A DNA stretch of 64,000 nt from Deltaproteobacteria bacterium. GTDB lineage: Bacteria > Desulfobacterota > GWC2-55-46. The position numbers and the translations under genes were made by a program. How positions within the stretch are numbered: the first letter of the stretch is position 1; every line of letters begins with the position of its first letter. The notes below the pieces were generated by a model that was not told the origin of the DNA, searched no databases, and was given only the letters and a program-made list of their open reading frames with translations. The stretch is taken from assembly GCA_019912665.1 (NCBI GenBank), contig JAIOIE010000006.1:372001-436000 (forward strand). The letters run 5' to 3'. Shown in pieces: positions 56,162 to 64,000 of the stretch.

Positions 56162-56986
56162 ATGAAGCGCAACCCAATAGGCGTATTCGACTCAGGAATA
56201 GGAGGGCTTACGGTCCTTCGCGAGATAACCTCGCTCCTGCCGAACGAGTGCACGGTCTATTTCGGGGACACCGCCAGGGTGCCTTACGGCAGCAAGTCGC
56301 GTGAGACTATCGAAAGGTACTCCTTCGAGATAGCGGCTTTTCTCGCAAAACATAATATCAAGCTGCTGGTAGCCGCCTGCAATACCGCCTCGGCCTTCGC
56401 GGTCCCGAGGCTTGCAAGGGAGCTTGCCATTCCGGTCCTGGGCGTCATCCTACCCGGAGCGCGCGCGGCAGCGGCCGCGACACGGACCGGCAGGGTCGGG
56501 GTCATAGGGACCGAGGGCACCATAAGGAGCGGCGCCTACGTCTCGGCTATAAAGGCCGAGAACCCGGCGGTGTCGGCCTTCGTAAAAGCCTGCCCCCTCT
56601 TCGTGCCGCTCGTTGAAGAGGGCTGGGCCGAGGACGAAATAACTGTAAAGGTCGCAGAGCGTTATCTTTCCGGGCTCAAGGAGGCCTCCATAGACACCCT
56701 GGTGCTCGGCTGCACGCACTACCCGCTCCTTAAAAGGACCATCGCTTCGGTCATGGGCGAAGGCGTTACGCTCATAGACTCGGCTGCCTCGACAGCCGCT
56801 GAGGTAAAGAGGACGCTTGCGGAAAGAGGGCTGCTGAACGATTGCGTGGGTGCGGCGTCACTCAGGTTTTTCGTTACCGACTCGCCCGAGAGGTTCATGG
56901 TCGTCGGCAAAAAATTCTTCGGCGACAGGCTCTCCGATGCGGAACTTGCCGTCCTTACAGAGGCTCAGGATGCCCAGAAGACGTAA
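56162..56986 (+). CDS. murI: Glutamate racemase
   Basis: The 274-aa enzyme has GVFDSGIGGLTVLREI, YFGDTARVPYG and the two catalytic cysteines Cys73 (ACNTASA) and Cys184 (LGCTHYPLL). It supplies D-glutamate for peptidoglycan. It overlaps the GerMN gene by 17 bases. Confidence 0.97.
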   Translation: MKRNPIGVFDSGIGGLTVLREITSLLPNECTVYFGDTARVPYGSKSRETIERYSFEIAAFLAKHNIKLLVAACNTASAFAVPRLARELAIPVLGVILPGARAAAAATRTGRVGVIGTEGTIRSGAYVSAIKAENPAVSAFVKACPLFVPLVEEGWAEDEITVKVAERYLSGLKEASIDTLVLGCTHYPLLKRTIASVMGEGVTLIDSAASTAAEVKRTLAERGLLNDCVGAASLRFFVTDSPERFMVVGKKFFGDRLSDAELAVLTEAQDAQKT

Positions 56987-57506
56987 AGGCGGTAAAAACA
57001 CCCTTCTTATAACTGCCGCGGCCGCTGTAACGGTCGTTATCGGCGTTTTAATCCTCGTCTGGCTTTCCGGAAAACCTCCAAAGGACACGCGGGAGATAGA
57101 CGTCTACTTCAGCGACGAGGAAGGGCTTTACCTAAAGGCCGAGAAGCGGAGCATAGATAAGGGCCCACTCCTCGCGGAGGCCAGGGAGGCGCTCGGAGAG
57201 CTTATAGAGGGGCCTGAGAGCGCTCAATTCGCCTCGGCCCTGCCGAGCGGAACGAAGCTCCTTGGCCTTAGAATAGATGACAAGACCGCAACCGTCGATC
57301 TCAGTAGAGAAGTCGTCGAGAACCATCCCGGCGGCTCGTCTTTCGAGATACAGACGGTTTATTCTGTAGTGAATACTCTCGCGCTCAATTTCCCCGAAAT
57401 AGAAGACGTACAGATCCTCGTGGAAGGCAAAAAGACCGACACCATTGCCGGCCATATCGACGTGACCCTGCCGCTCGGGCCGGATCATAAAATAATCAGG
57501 AACTGA
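56970..57506 (+). CDS. GerMN domain protein
   Basis: The 178-aa protein has a short basic cytoplasmic tail, one membrane helix (LLITAAAAVTVVIGVLILVWL) and an extracytoplasmic GerMN domain. Matching segments are IDVYFSDEEGLYLKAEKR, LGELIEGPES, ALPSGTKLLGLRIDDKTATVDLSREV and QTVYSVVNTLALNFPEIEDVQILVEG. In Gram-negative bacteria this domain is linked to envelope processes, not spores. The start ATG at 56970 lies inside the murI end; the longer upstream frame is not used. Confidence 0.88.
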   Translation: MPRRRKGGKNTLLITAAAAVTVVIGVLILVWLSGKPPKDTREIDVYFSDEEGLYLKAEKRSIDKGPLLAEAREALGELIEGPESAQFASALPSGTKLLGLRIDDKTATVDLSREVVENHPGGSSFEIQTVYSVVNTLALNFPEIEDVQILVEGKKTDTIAGHIDVTLPLGPDHKIIRN

Positions 57507-57511
57507 CCAGA

Positions 57512-58948
57512 ATGCCCGGAGAACGGACTTTCAGGCTGGAGAGGGATTCCCTGGGAGAAAGGGAAGTGCCCAAGGGAGCCTACTACGGCATACAGACGCT
57601 ACGCGCCTCGGAGAACTTCCGGATAAGCGGCTTGAGGGCCCCCCGCGCCTTCATCAGAGCGACCGGGATCGTGAAGCTTGCCGCCTGCCGGGCAAACTTA
57701 AGCCTCGGCCTCCTTGAAAAGAGACTTGCCCGCGTCATTGAGAAGGCGGCGGAGGAGGTCATCGATGGCGGGCTCGATGGCGAGTTCATAGTGGACGTCT
57801 TTCAGGCCGGGGCAGGCACATCCCATAACATGAACGCCAACGAAGTCATAGCGAACAGGGCCATAGAAATCCTTGGCGGGAAGAAGGGCGACTACAGGCT
57901 CGTCCACCCGAACGACCACGTGAACATGAGCCAGTCCACGAATGACGCCATGCCCACGGCCCTCCGCATAGCCGCCCTTTCAGAATCTAACAGGCTCGTA
58001 GAGGCCCTCGGCGGCCTTGAGGCCGCGCTTAGGGCAAAGGCCAGAGAGTTTAGAGATGTAATCAAGTCCGGGAGGACGCATCTCCAGGACGCTGTGCCCA
58101 TTACTCTCGGGCAGGAGTTCGGCTCATGGGCATCCGCCGTGAAAAGCTCGATCGAGAGAATAGCGCAGGCAAGGGAGCGGCTTAAGAGGATAGGGCTCGG
58201 CGGGACCGCCGTGGGGACCGGCATAAACACGCACCCGAGATACAGGGACACGGCACTTCGCGAGCTCTCAAAGGCGAGCGGGATAAAGGGGCTCAGGAAG
58301 GCTGAGGACTTTTTCGAGGCGCTAAGTAGCTTTACCGACTTTTCTTCCTTTTCCGGCGCGCTCAGGGACGCGGCGCTCGACCTCATACGGATAGCGAACG
58401 ACTTGAGGCTCCTCTCTTCCGGGCCCATGACAGGGCTGGCTGAGATAAGGCTTCCGCCTGTGCAGCCAGGGTCGTCGATAATGCCTGGAAAGGTCAATCC
58501 CGTGATGGCCGAGATGGTGGACATGGTCGGCTTCCAGGTAATCGGCGCGGATGCTGCCATAGCCGCCGCAGCGCAGGAGGGCCAGCTTGAGCTTAATGTC
58601 ATGCTCCCTGTCATAGGCCATAACCTGCTCCAATCCATAGACATACTGACAAATGCGGCCCTCGCCTTTTCCGAGCGGTGCGTAAAGGGCATAAAGGCGG
58701 ACCCTGAGCGCTGCAGGCGGTATTTCGAGGCCTCTGAGGGGTTGGCGACCGCGCTAAATACCATTATAGGATACGAGAGGGCAGCCGAGGTGGTTAAGGA
58801 ATCCATGAAGACCGGAAAGACGATAAAAGAGACTGTGCTGGGAAAAGGGATCCTCACCGGGACGGAGTGGGACCGTCTCCTGGACCCCAGTAGGATAACC
58901 AGCTCTGCGAAAACCTCCATCCCGAAAAAAGGGAGGCCGGGCAGATGA
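57512..58948 (+). CDS. aspA: Aspartate ammonia-lyase
   Basis: The 478-aa protein belongs to the fumarase/aspartase superfamily: YYGIQTLRASENF, VFQAGAGTSHNMNANEVIANRA, HPNDHVNMSQSTNDAMPTA and the flexible-loop signature GSSIMPGKVNPVM. The QAGAGTS and NMSQSTND forms are those of aspartase rather than fumarase C (QTGSGTQ, NKSQSSND). It converts aspartate to fumarate and ammonia. It overlaps the SMR gene by four bases. Confidence 0.9.
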   Translation: MPGERTFRLERDSLGEREVPKGAYYGIQTLRASENFRISGLRAPRAFIRATGIVKLAACRANLSLGLLEKRLARVIEKAAEEVIDGGLDGEFIVDVFQAGAGTSHNMNANEVIANRAIEILGGKKGDYRLVHPNDHVNMSQSTNDAMPTALRIAALSESNRLVEALGGLEAALRAKAREFRDVIKSGRTHLQDAVPITLGQEFGSWASAVKSSIERIAQARERLKRIGLGGTAVGTGINTHPRYRDTALRELSKASGIKGLRKAEDFFEALSSFTDFSSFSGALRDAALDLIRIANDLRLLSSGPMTGLAEIRLPPVQPGSSIMPGKVNPVMAEMVDMVGFQVIGADAAIAAAAQEGQLELNVMLPVIGHNLLQSIDILTNAALAFSERCVKGIKADPERCRRYFEASEGLATALNTIIGYERAAEVVKESMKTGKTIKETVLGKGILTGTEWDRLLDPSRITSSAKTSIPKKGRPGR

Positions 58949-59262
58949 CGTCCTGGTTCTTTCTCTTCATGGCCGGTTTTTTCGAGGTCGTCTGGGCAGT
59001 GGAACTCAAGCTCTCGCAGGGCTTCACCAGGACCGTCCCGACCATAGCTACCATAGCCGCCCTTGGCCTCAGCATGGGCTGCATGGCCCTTGCGTTGAAG
59101 ACCATACCGATGGGCACCGCCTATGCCATATGGACCGGCATCGGCGCGGTCGGGACCGTGATAATCGGCATGACCCTCTTCGGCGAGCCACGGGAGGCGC
59201 TGAGGATAGCCTGCATCGGCCTAATCGTAATCGGCATAGCCGGACTTAAGCTGACCTCATAA
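58945..59262 (+). CDS. SMR-family exporter, SugE/Gdx-like
   Basis: The 105-aa protein has four membrane helices, the essential Glu in FMAGFFEVVWAVELKLS and the segment IPMGTAYAIWTGIGAVGTVIIG. This form resembles SugE/Gdx guanidinium exporters more than EmrE. No guanidine riboswitch is seen; the gene starts inside the end of aspA (ATGA overlap). Confidence 0.9.
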   Translation: MTSWFFLFMAGFFEVVWAVELKLSQGFTRTVPTIATIAALGLSMGCMALALKTIPMGTAYAIWTGIGAVGTVIIGMTLFGEPREALRIACIGLIVIGIAGLKLTS

Positions 59263-59290
59263 AAACGGACTCACGCGAAAGGAAAAAGAG

Positions 59291-60319
59291 ATGAGCGGAA
59301 CGGACGACGCCATCGAGACATGGGAGATATCGGAGGGGGATTTCCCTTCCGGCGGGTCCATGCGGGAGAGACTCTCCTTCCTGGTGAACTACGCCGTTCT
59401 TGCGCCGTCGAGCCACAATACCCAGCCCTGGCTTTTCAGCATCGGGGAGGCCGGTGTGGACCTCCTCGCGGACAGGACGCGCGCCCTTCCAATAGCAGAC
59501 CCTGACGACAGGTCCCTGACCATAAGCTGCGGCGCGGCCCTCTTTAATCTTTTTATCGCAGCGCGGCATTTCGGGCTTGATGTCTCAACTACGCTCCTTC
59601 CCGATGAAGCCACACCGGACCTTCTCGCAAGTATCTCGGTCAGGGGGAGGAAAGCTCCAACTGACGAGGAGAGCAGGCTCTTCGGCGCGATAAAGGCGAG
59701 AAGGACCAATAGGATGCCTTTTGATAAGAAAGCGGTCAGAAAGGACCTCATAGAGAAGCTCAAGAAGGCGGCAAGGTCGGCGGGGGCATGGCTCCATATC
59801 GCCGAGAGCATGGATGAGAAGGAGAGGATAGCCGCGCTCGTCGCCGAGGGGGACAGGATACAGGCGGCCAACAGGCAGTTCCGGCGGGAGCTTGCCGCGT
59901 GGATACACCCGAACCGGAGCCGGAGCAGGGACGGCATGCCTGGGTACGCCTTCGGCATGGGCGACCTCGCGTCAAGCGCCGGTCCCTTTCTCATCCGCAC
60001 CTTCGACTGGGGCAAGGGCCGCGCGGCAAAGGATAAGCAGCTAGCATCGGGCTCCCCTCTCCTGGCTGTCCTCGGCACAAAGGGAGACTCTGCGGGGGAC
60101 TGGCTCGTTGCCGGCATGGCGCTTTCGAGGGTCCTCCTCCTTGCCCGGTCCGAAGGCGTCTGGGGCTCGTATCTCAACCAGCCCATAGAGGTGGCCGAAT
60201 TGAGGCCCAGGCTCGGCGAGCTTGTCGGAGAGGGATTTCCGCAGCTCCTCATGAGAATGGGCTACGGCCCCGGAGTGCTCCCTACCCCCAGACGCCCCGC
60301 AAACGAAGTGATCCTTTGA
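59291..60319 (+). CDS. Acg-type nitroreductase-like FMN protein
   Basis: The 342-aa product has LVNYAVLAPSSHNTQPWLF near the start, SCGAALFNLFIAARHFG, and a C-terminal GMALSRVLLLARSEGVWGSYLNQPIE, the pattern of the Acg family of flavin-binding nitroreductase relatives. Acg of Mycobacterium is thought to sequester FMN. The role here is unknown. It follows the SMR gene by 28 bases and may be in the same operon. Confidence 0.83.
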   Translation: MSGTDDAIETWEISEGDFPSGGSMRERLSFLVNYAVLAPSSHNTQPWLFSIGEAGVDLLADRTRALPIADPDDRSLTISCGAALFNLFIAARHFGLDVSTTLLPDEATPDLLASISVRGRKAPTDEESRLFGAIKARRTNRMPFDKKAVRKDLIEKLKKAARSAGAWLHIAESMDEKERIAALVAEGDRIQAANRQFRRELAAWIHPNRSRSRDGMPGYAFGMGDLASSAGPFLIRTFDWGKGRAAKDKQLASGSPLLAVLGTKGDSAGDWLVAGMALSRVLLLARSEGVWGSYLNQPIEVAELRPRLGELVGEGFPQLLMRMGYGPGVLPTPRRPANEVIL

Positions 60320-60420
60320 TATTCACGGCCAGCGGTCGGCATATCTCCCAACCTCCCCTTTTCTGGCATACTCTAATCATGGATGCCATTCGTACACCTT
60401 GAATCCTAAGGGGGGATAAA

Positions 60421-60816
60421 ATGGGTCTATTAAGGCTTGAGCGGACAAAAAACCTTTTAAGGGAGATTTCCGGGACGCTCAAATCGAGCGCCACTGTCCG
60501 GGCGGCTTACGGAAAACCGGTGAGGACCCCGGACCGGACGATAATACCGGTTGCGAAGGTCACTTACGGCTTCGGCGGCGGGGGCGAGGCGGAAAAAGGA
60601 GTTGAGAAAGGCAACAGGAAGGCCGAACGGGAAGAAGGCGGAGGAGGCGGGATGATGGTAAGGCCAGTCGGGGTCATCGAGGTCACCGGCAAAAAGACCC
60701 GCTACATACCCATCGGCTTCAGGGCGAGGCTACTCTTCTTCCTGGCCGCCGGTTTCCTTTCGGGCTGGGCCTTCTCGCAGAGGCATCACGCACACCAGGC
60801 ACACGCGGAGAGGTAG
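60421..60816 (+). CDS. GerW (YtfJ)-family protein with C-terminal membrane helix and His-rich tail
   Basis: The 131-aa protein matches the spore YtfJ/GerW family: an N-terminal helical part, GKPVRTPDRTIIPVAKVTYGFGGGGEAE, then GGGGGMMVRPVGVIEV. It adds a C-terminal membrane helix (RLLFFLAAGFLSGWAFSQ) and the tail HHAHQAHAE. GerW relatives occur in many non-sporulating bacteria, where their role is unknown. GGGGGG before the ATG is the ribosome binding site, and a strong terminator follows. Confidence 0.87.
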   Translation: MGLLRLERTKNLLREISGTLKSSATVRAAYGKPVRTPDRTIIPVAKVTYGFGGGGEAEKGVEKGNRKAEREEGGGGGMMVRPVGVIEVTGKKTRYIPIGFRARLLFFLAAGFLSGWAFSQRHHAHQAHAER

Positions 60817-60831
60817 GCTACTTCCAAGCTC

Positions 60832-60870
60832 GCGCATCGGGCCCCGGCCCGATGCGCTTTTTTCTCTTTT
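60832..60870 (+). terminator. Intrinsic terminator after the GerW-family gene
   Basis: GCGCATCGGG (60832-60841) pairs perfectly with CCCGATGCGC (60848-60857), followed by a T-rich run broken only by two C residues. It is one of the strongest terminators in the window. Confidence 0.9.
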
Positions 60871-60882
60871 GGAGCCTTCGAC

Positions 60883-61491
60883 CTACTTTTCAGAAATTTC
60901 TATCATATCTATTTCGGTAGAACCCGCGCCCTTTTCCTTTATCTCTTTGAGCGCGCGCTCGGAATCGCCCGGCTCAAGGTCCACTCCCTTGACCGCGTCC
61001 AGAAGGACCGTGACCTTGAACTTCATCCCGAGGGCGTCGAGCGTGGTCTGCCTCACGCAGTAGTCCGTCGCAAGACCCCCGACGTAAATCTCGGTTACTC
61101 CATCGTCTTCGAGGATTTCCACAAGGCGCCTTCCCTTCTCGTCATGGCCGTCAAACGCAGAGTAATTGTCCGCATTCGGCGTATCGCCTTTTGAGAGGAC
61201 CAGTGCGTCTTCAGGGACTTCCAGGTCAGGATGGAATTCCGCGCCCTTTGTGCCCATCACGCAATGGGGCGGCCATGTGCCGCCGAATTCCTTGAAGTGG
61301 ATGGTCACGGGCGGGTGCCAGTCGCGTGTTATGTAGACTGGGAGCCCGGCTGACTTGAAGAGCCTTATGTACCTGTTTACGACAGGGACTATCCTGTCCC
61401 CCTCTGGCACGGCGAGGGCGCCAGATGGGCAGAAATCGTTCTGCACATCGGCTATGACAAGCGCCTTTTTTCCGCGTCTTTTTTCCTGCAT
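60883..61491 (-). CDS. pncA: Nicotinamidase/pyrazinamidase
   Basis: The 202-aa enzyme has the isochorismatase-like fold with catalytic triad Asp15 (IADVQNDF), Lys101 (LSKGD) and Cys145 (ATDYCVRQT). The metal ligands in RDWHPPVTIHF (Asp57, His59, His65) and His76 are in place. It deamidates nicotinamide for NAD salvage. It is convergent with the GerW-family gene. Confidence 0.93.
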   Translation of the reverse strand: MQEKRRGKKALVIADVQNDFCPSGALAVPEGDRIVPVVNRYIRLFKSAGLPVYITRDWHPPVTIHFKEFGGTWPPHCVMGTKGAEFHPDLEVPEDALVLSKGDTPNADNYSAFDGHDEKGRRLVEILEDDGVTEIYVGGLATDYCVRQTTLDALGMKFKVTVLLDAVKGVDLEPGDSERALKEIKEKGAGSTEIDMIEISEK

Positions 61492-61570
61492 AAAGAGAGA
61501 ATAACAGGTTATGGGGCGGTGTCAAGGAAGCGAAGCTCTTGACTTTTCGAGCTTTTTTGCCGCATGGGGG

Positions 61571-61599
61571 TTGCAAAAACATCGCTTTTGTTTTATTCT
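61571..61599 (+). promoter_or_regulatory. Candidate promoter for the M16 peptidase gene
   Basis: TTGCAA and TATTCT are separated by 17 bases, about 65 bases before the start codon. The -10 matches the consensus at four of six positions. Confidence 0.42.
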
Positions 61600-61662
61600 T
61601 TTCTATGCGTCCGGGGCTTCTCTCCGCCGGGGGCGCAAGCCAATGGACATAAGGAGGCCTTG

Positions 61663-64000
61663 ATGGTCGTAAAAAGGATACATGCCCTTCTACTCGCTTT
61701 CGCCGTCCTCTTCACCATGCTCGCTGGCGCCGCATCCGCAGAGCCGTCCAAGCTCTACAAGCACGAGCTCGATAACGGGCTTACCGTGATAATAGAGGAA
61801 GAGCACTCGGCCCCGGTAGTCTCGATTCAGATGTGGGTGCGGGTCGGGAGCGCGGACGAGCCGGACCGCTTAGCCGGTATCTCCCACGTATTCGAGCACA
61901 TGCTCTTCAAGGGCACGGAGAAGAGAAAGGTCGGCGAGATAGCCGGGATAATCGAATCCGTGGGCGGCGACATAAACGCGTATACCTCATTCGACAACAC
62001 CGTCTACCACCTGACAGTCCCGAGCCGCCATTTCCCGACCGGGCTTGACGTCATAAGCGACGCTATACAGCGCTCTGCCCTGGACGAGGGGGAGCTCGCG
62101 AAGGAGCTCGAGGTCGTCCTCGAAGAGATACGGATGAACGAGGACAATCCCGGCAGGAGGCTCTTCAAGTCGGTCCTCGGCACCGCCTTCGAGGTCCACC
62201 CGTACGGGAGGCCGGTCATCGGCTCAATCGAGACCGTAAAAGGCCTTACGAGGAAGGACATGGTCGAGTTCTTCGGGAAATGGTACGTCCCGAAGAACAT
62301 GGTGCTCGTCATAGTCGGCGACGTCGACCATGGCGAGGCGCTCAAGGAAGTGAAGGCCGCCTTCAAGGATATGAAGAAGAAGTCGCCGCCAAAGCGGAAG
62401 AGGCCGGCTGAACCCGCGCAGAAGGGGCTTCGGACTGACGTCTTCACAATGCAGGTCCAGGACGCACGGGTCGGCATGGCATTTCACATCCCGCCCGTAA
62501 AGGACGAGGACACCTATGCTATAGACGTCTTCCAGATGGTACTCTCCGGGGGCGAGACATCGAGGCTCTACAGGAAGCTCAAGATAGAAGACGAGCTCGT
62601 TCACAGCGTCTCAGGCTACGCCATGTCTCTTAGGGACCCTGGCATATTCTTCATCACATCCGTACTTGAGCCGGAGAAGGCCGAGAAGGCCGTCGGCGAA
62701 ACCCTGGACATAGTCGAGAAGCTCACTTCCGAGGGGCCGGACCACCAGGAGCTCCAGAAGGCCAAGTTCAATCTCGAGAGCGACTTCGTCTACTCGCGCG
62801 AAACGATGGACGGGCTCGCAGGAAAGCTCGGCTACTTCGAGGCGACGCTCGGCGACCTCGATTACGAGAAGAAATACATTGAAGGCATAAGGAAGGTGTC
62901 GGCCGAGGACGTAAAGAGGGTTGCGCGGGAGTATTTCACGCCCGGCAACATGACGGTAACCGCCCTCCTTCCTGCCGCAAAGAAGGACGCGCTTACGAAT
63001 GAAATGATCGCCGCCTCGGTGAGCGCCGCGGCTGAAAGGGCGAAAGCCGAGGCCGCGCGCGAAATAAGGAAAGAGGAGCGGACCACCCGCTTCGAGCTTG
63101 AGAACGGCATAACATTGATAATAAAGGAAGTCCACTCGAACCCGACGGTCGCCTTTTACGCGGCCTTCCCCGGCGGCCTGAGGTTCGAGGATGAGGCCAA
63201 AAACGGCATCGGGAACTTCACGGCCGGGATGCTTACCATGGGAACGGTAAAGAGGACCAGGGAAGAGCTATCGCGCGAGATGGAGGAGATGGCAGGAGGC
63301 GTGGGCGGCTTCTCTGGCTGGAACTCGACCGGAGCATCCGGCAAGTTCCTCTCGATCTTCTTCGACAAGGGTCTGGGAATGCTCGCGGACGTGCTCCTCA
63401 ACCCGACGTTCCCGGAAAAAGAGATAGAGAAGCTAAGGGCAGACACCCTTGCCGCCATACAGAGGCAGGAGGACAACCTGCCCGGCTATACCTTCAAGCT
63501 CCTTTACCGCGAGCTCTTTTCCGCCCACCCCTACGGCCTGCCGGTCATAGGCACGAAAGAATCGGTAAGCTCGATTAAGAGGGATGACCTCGTAAGGCAC
63601 CACATGGAGTTCTTCGCGCCAGGGCGCATGGTGCTTACGATCGTCGGAGACGTGGATACCGGCCAGGCCCACGAGAAGGTCAAGGCCCTTTTCGGGGGAT
63701 TCAGGAACGATGCGCCTCCCCTGCCCGCGCCTCCTGAAGAGCCAGCAAGGAAGTCGATTGAGTCGACCGGGGCCGTAAAGGAGAAGGAGCAGGCCCATGT
63801 CGGGATAGGCTTCCTCGGAACCACCATAACCGGCGAGGACAGCTACCCTCTCCGGGTAATGACGGAGGTGCTCTCCGGGCAGGGCGGCAGGCTCTTTGTC
63901 GAGCTAAGGGACAGGAAATCGCTCGCGTACAGCGTGAGCGCCTTCTCGAGGGAGGGCGTAGACCGCGGCATCATCGGGGCGTATATAGCGACAGCGCCGG
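61663..64000 (+). CDS. M16 family zinc peptidase (pitrilysin-like), 3' truncated by window
   Basis: The frame is open to the end of the window (779 codons). It has a Sec signal peptide (cut near AASA26), then the M16 zinc site HVFEH (His75, Glu78, His79) in AGISHVFEHMLFKGTEKR and the downstream Glu in ELEVVLEEIRMNEDNP. A second, inactive M16 half begins near residue 465 (RFELENGITLIIKEV) with no HxxEH. Two halves in one chain match periplasmic M16 proteases of this size. AAGGAGG at 61651-61657 sets the start. Confidence 0.94.
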   Translation, partial: MVVKRIHALLLAFAVLFTMLAGAASAEPSKLYKHELDNGLTVIIEEEHSAPVVSIQMWVRVGSADEPDRLAGISHVFEHMLFKGTEKRKVGEIAGIIESVGGDINAYTSFDNTVYHLTVPSRHFPTGLDVISDAIQRSALDEGELAKELEVVLEEIRMNEDNPGRRLFKSVLGTAFEVHPYGRPVIGSIETVKGLTRKDMVEFFGKWYVPKNMVLVIVGDVDHGEALKEVKAAFKDMKKKSPPKRKRPAEPAQKGLRTDVFTMQVQDARVGMAFHIPPVKDEDTYAIDVFQMVLSGGETSRLYRKLKIEDELVHSVSGYAMSLRDPGIFFITSVLEPEKAEKAVGETLDIVEKLTSEGPDHQELQKAKFNLESDFVYSRETMDGLAGKLGYFEATLGDLDYEKKYIEGIRKVSAEDVKRVAREYFTPGNMTVTALLPAAKKDALTNEMIAASVSAAAERAKAEAAREIRKEERTTRFELENGITLIIKEVHSNPTVAFYAAFPGGLRFEDEAKNGIGNFTAGMLTMGTVKRTREELSREMEEMAGGVGGFSGWNSTGASGKFLSIFFDKGLGMLADVLLNPTFPEKEIEKLRADTLAAIQRQEDNLPGYTFKLLYRELFSAHPYGLPVIGTKESVSSIKRDDLVRHHMEFFAPGRMVLTIVGDVDTGQAHEKVKALFGGFRNDAPPLPAPPEEPARKSIESTGAVKEKEQAHVGIGFLGTTITGEDSYPLRVMTEVLSGQGGRLFVELRDRKSLAYSVSAFSREGVDRGIIGAYIATAP

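Overview
The window reads as about 64 kb of a chromosome from a GC-rich Gram-negative bacterium. It most resembles Deltaproteobacteria in the broad sense (Desulfuromonadota/Thermodesulfobacteriota-like). Supporting signs are outer-membrane-type genes (a LolA-like protein, an NlpD-like lipoprotein, a GspN-like protein), an exosortase/Prs system, a surE-pcm-nlpD-rpoS cluster, and heavy use of AGG (Arg) and ATA (Ile) codons. No rRNA or tRNA gene was seen, so the taxonomy is inference.

Region 1 (1-14420, + strand) is an exopolysaccharide locus. It opens with the 3' end of a parallel beta-helix protein. It continues with a polysaccharide pyruvyl transferase, GT4 and GT2 glycosyltransferases, a Wzx-type flippase, an F420-hydrogenase-beta-like Fe-S protein, a radical SAM/SPASM protein, RfbF, three related sugar methyltransferases, another GT2 and an exosortase. 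Most genes overlap or abut, as in one long operon.

Region 2 (14400-26958) is the exosortase-associated control region. A minus-strand FN3/PKD surface protein ends in a CFI-box, a membrane helix and a basic tail. Its leader carries a sequence strongly resembling a c-di-GMP-I (GEMM) aptamer followed by an intrinsic terminator. Divergent from it run prsK, prsR, a UDP-sugar dehydrogenase, a second PrsR-like regulator with a degenerate sigma-54 ATPase domain, and two TPR proteins, one of them a PrsT-like lipoprotein.

Region 3 (26944-44319) is mostly housekeeping: an orphan GspN, a GNAT/acyl-CoA synthetase (ADP-forming) fusion, RlmI, an ArsB/NhaD-type permease, Apt, the rpoS-nlpD-(LOG-like)-pcm-surE cluster, GlgB, a PQQ-type sugar dehydrogenase, an alpha/beta hydrolase and SthA. 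Two copies of a ~124-bp dispersed repeat with terminal inverted repeats flank parts of this region.

Region 4 (about 44320-48134) is an AT-rich island: a small XRE regulator, a receiver-less sigma-54 activator, and a 610-aa membrane-anchored protein. That protein appears to join a GspC homology-region domain to a glycosidase-like TIM-barrel domain, an architecture I do not recognise.

Region 5 (48135-64000) returns to housekeeping content: DUF302 protein, LolA-like protein, Na/Pi cotransporter, enolase, CorC/HlyC-type protein, PolX, MurI, GerMN protein, aspartase, SMR exporter, Acg-type nitroreductase, GerW-family membrane protein, nicotinamidase, and the start of an M16 protease that runs off the window.
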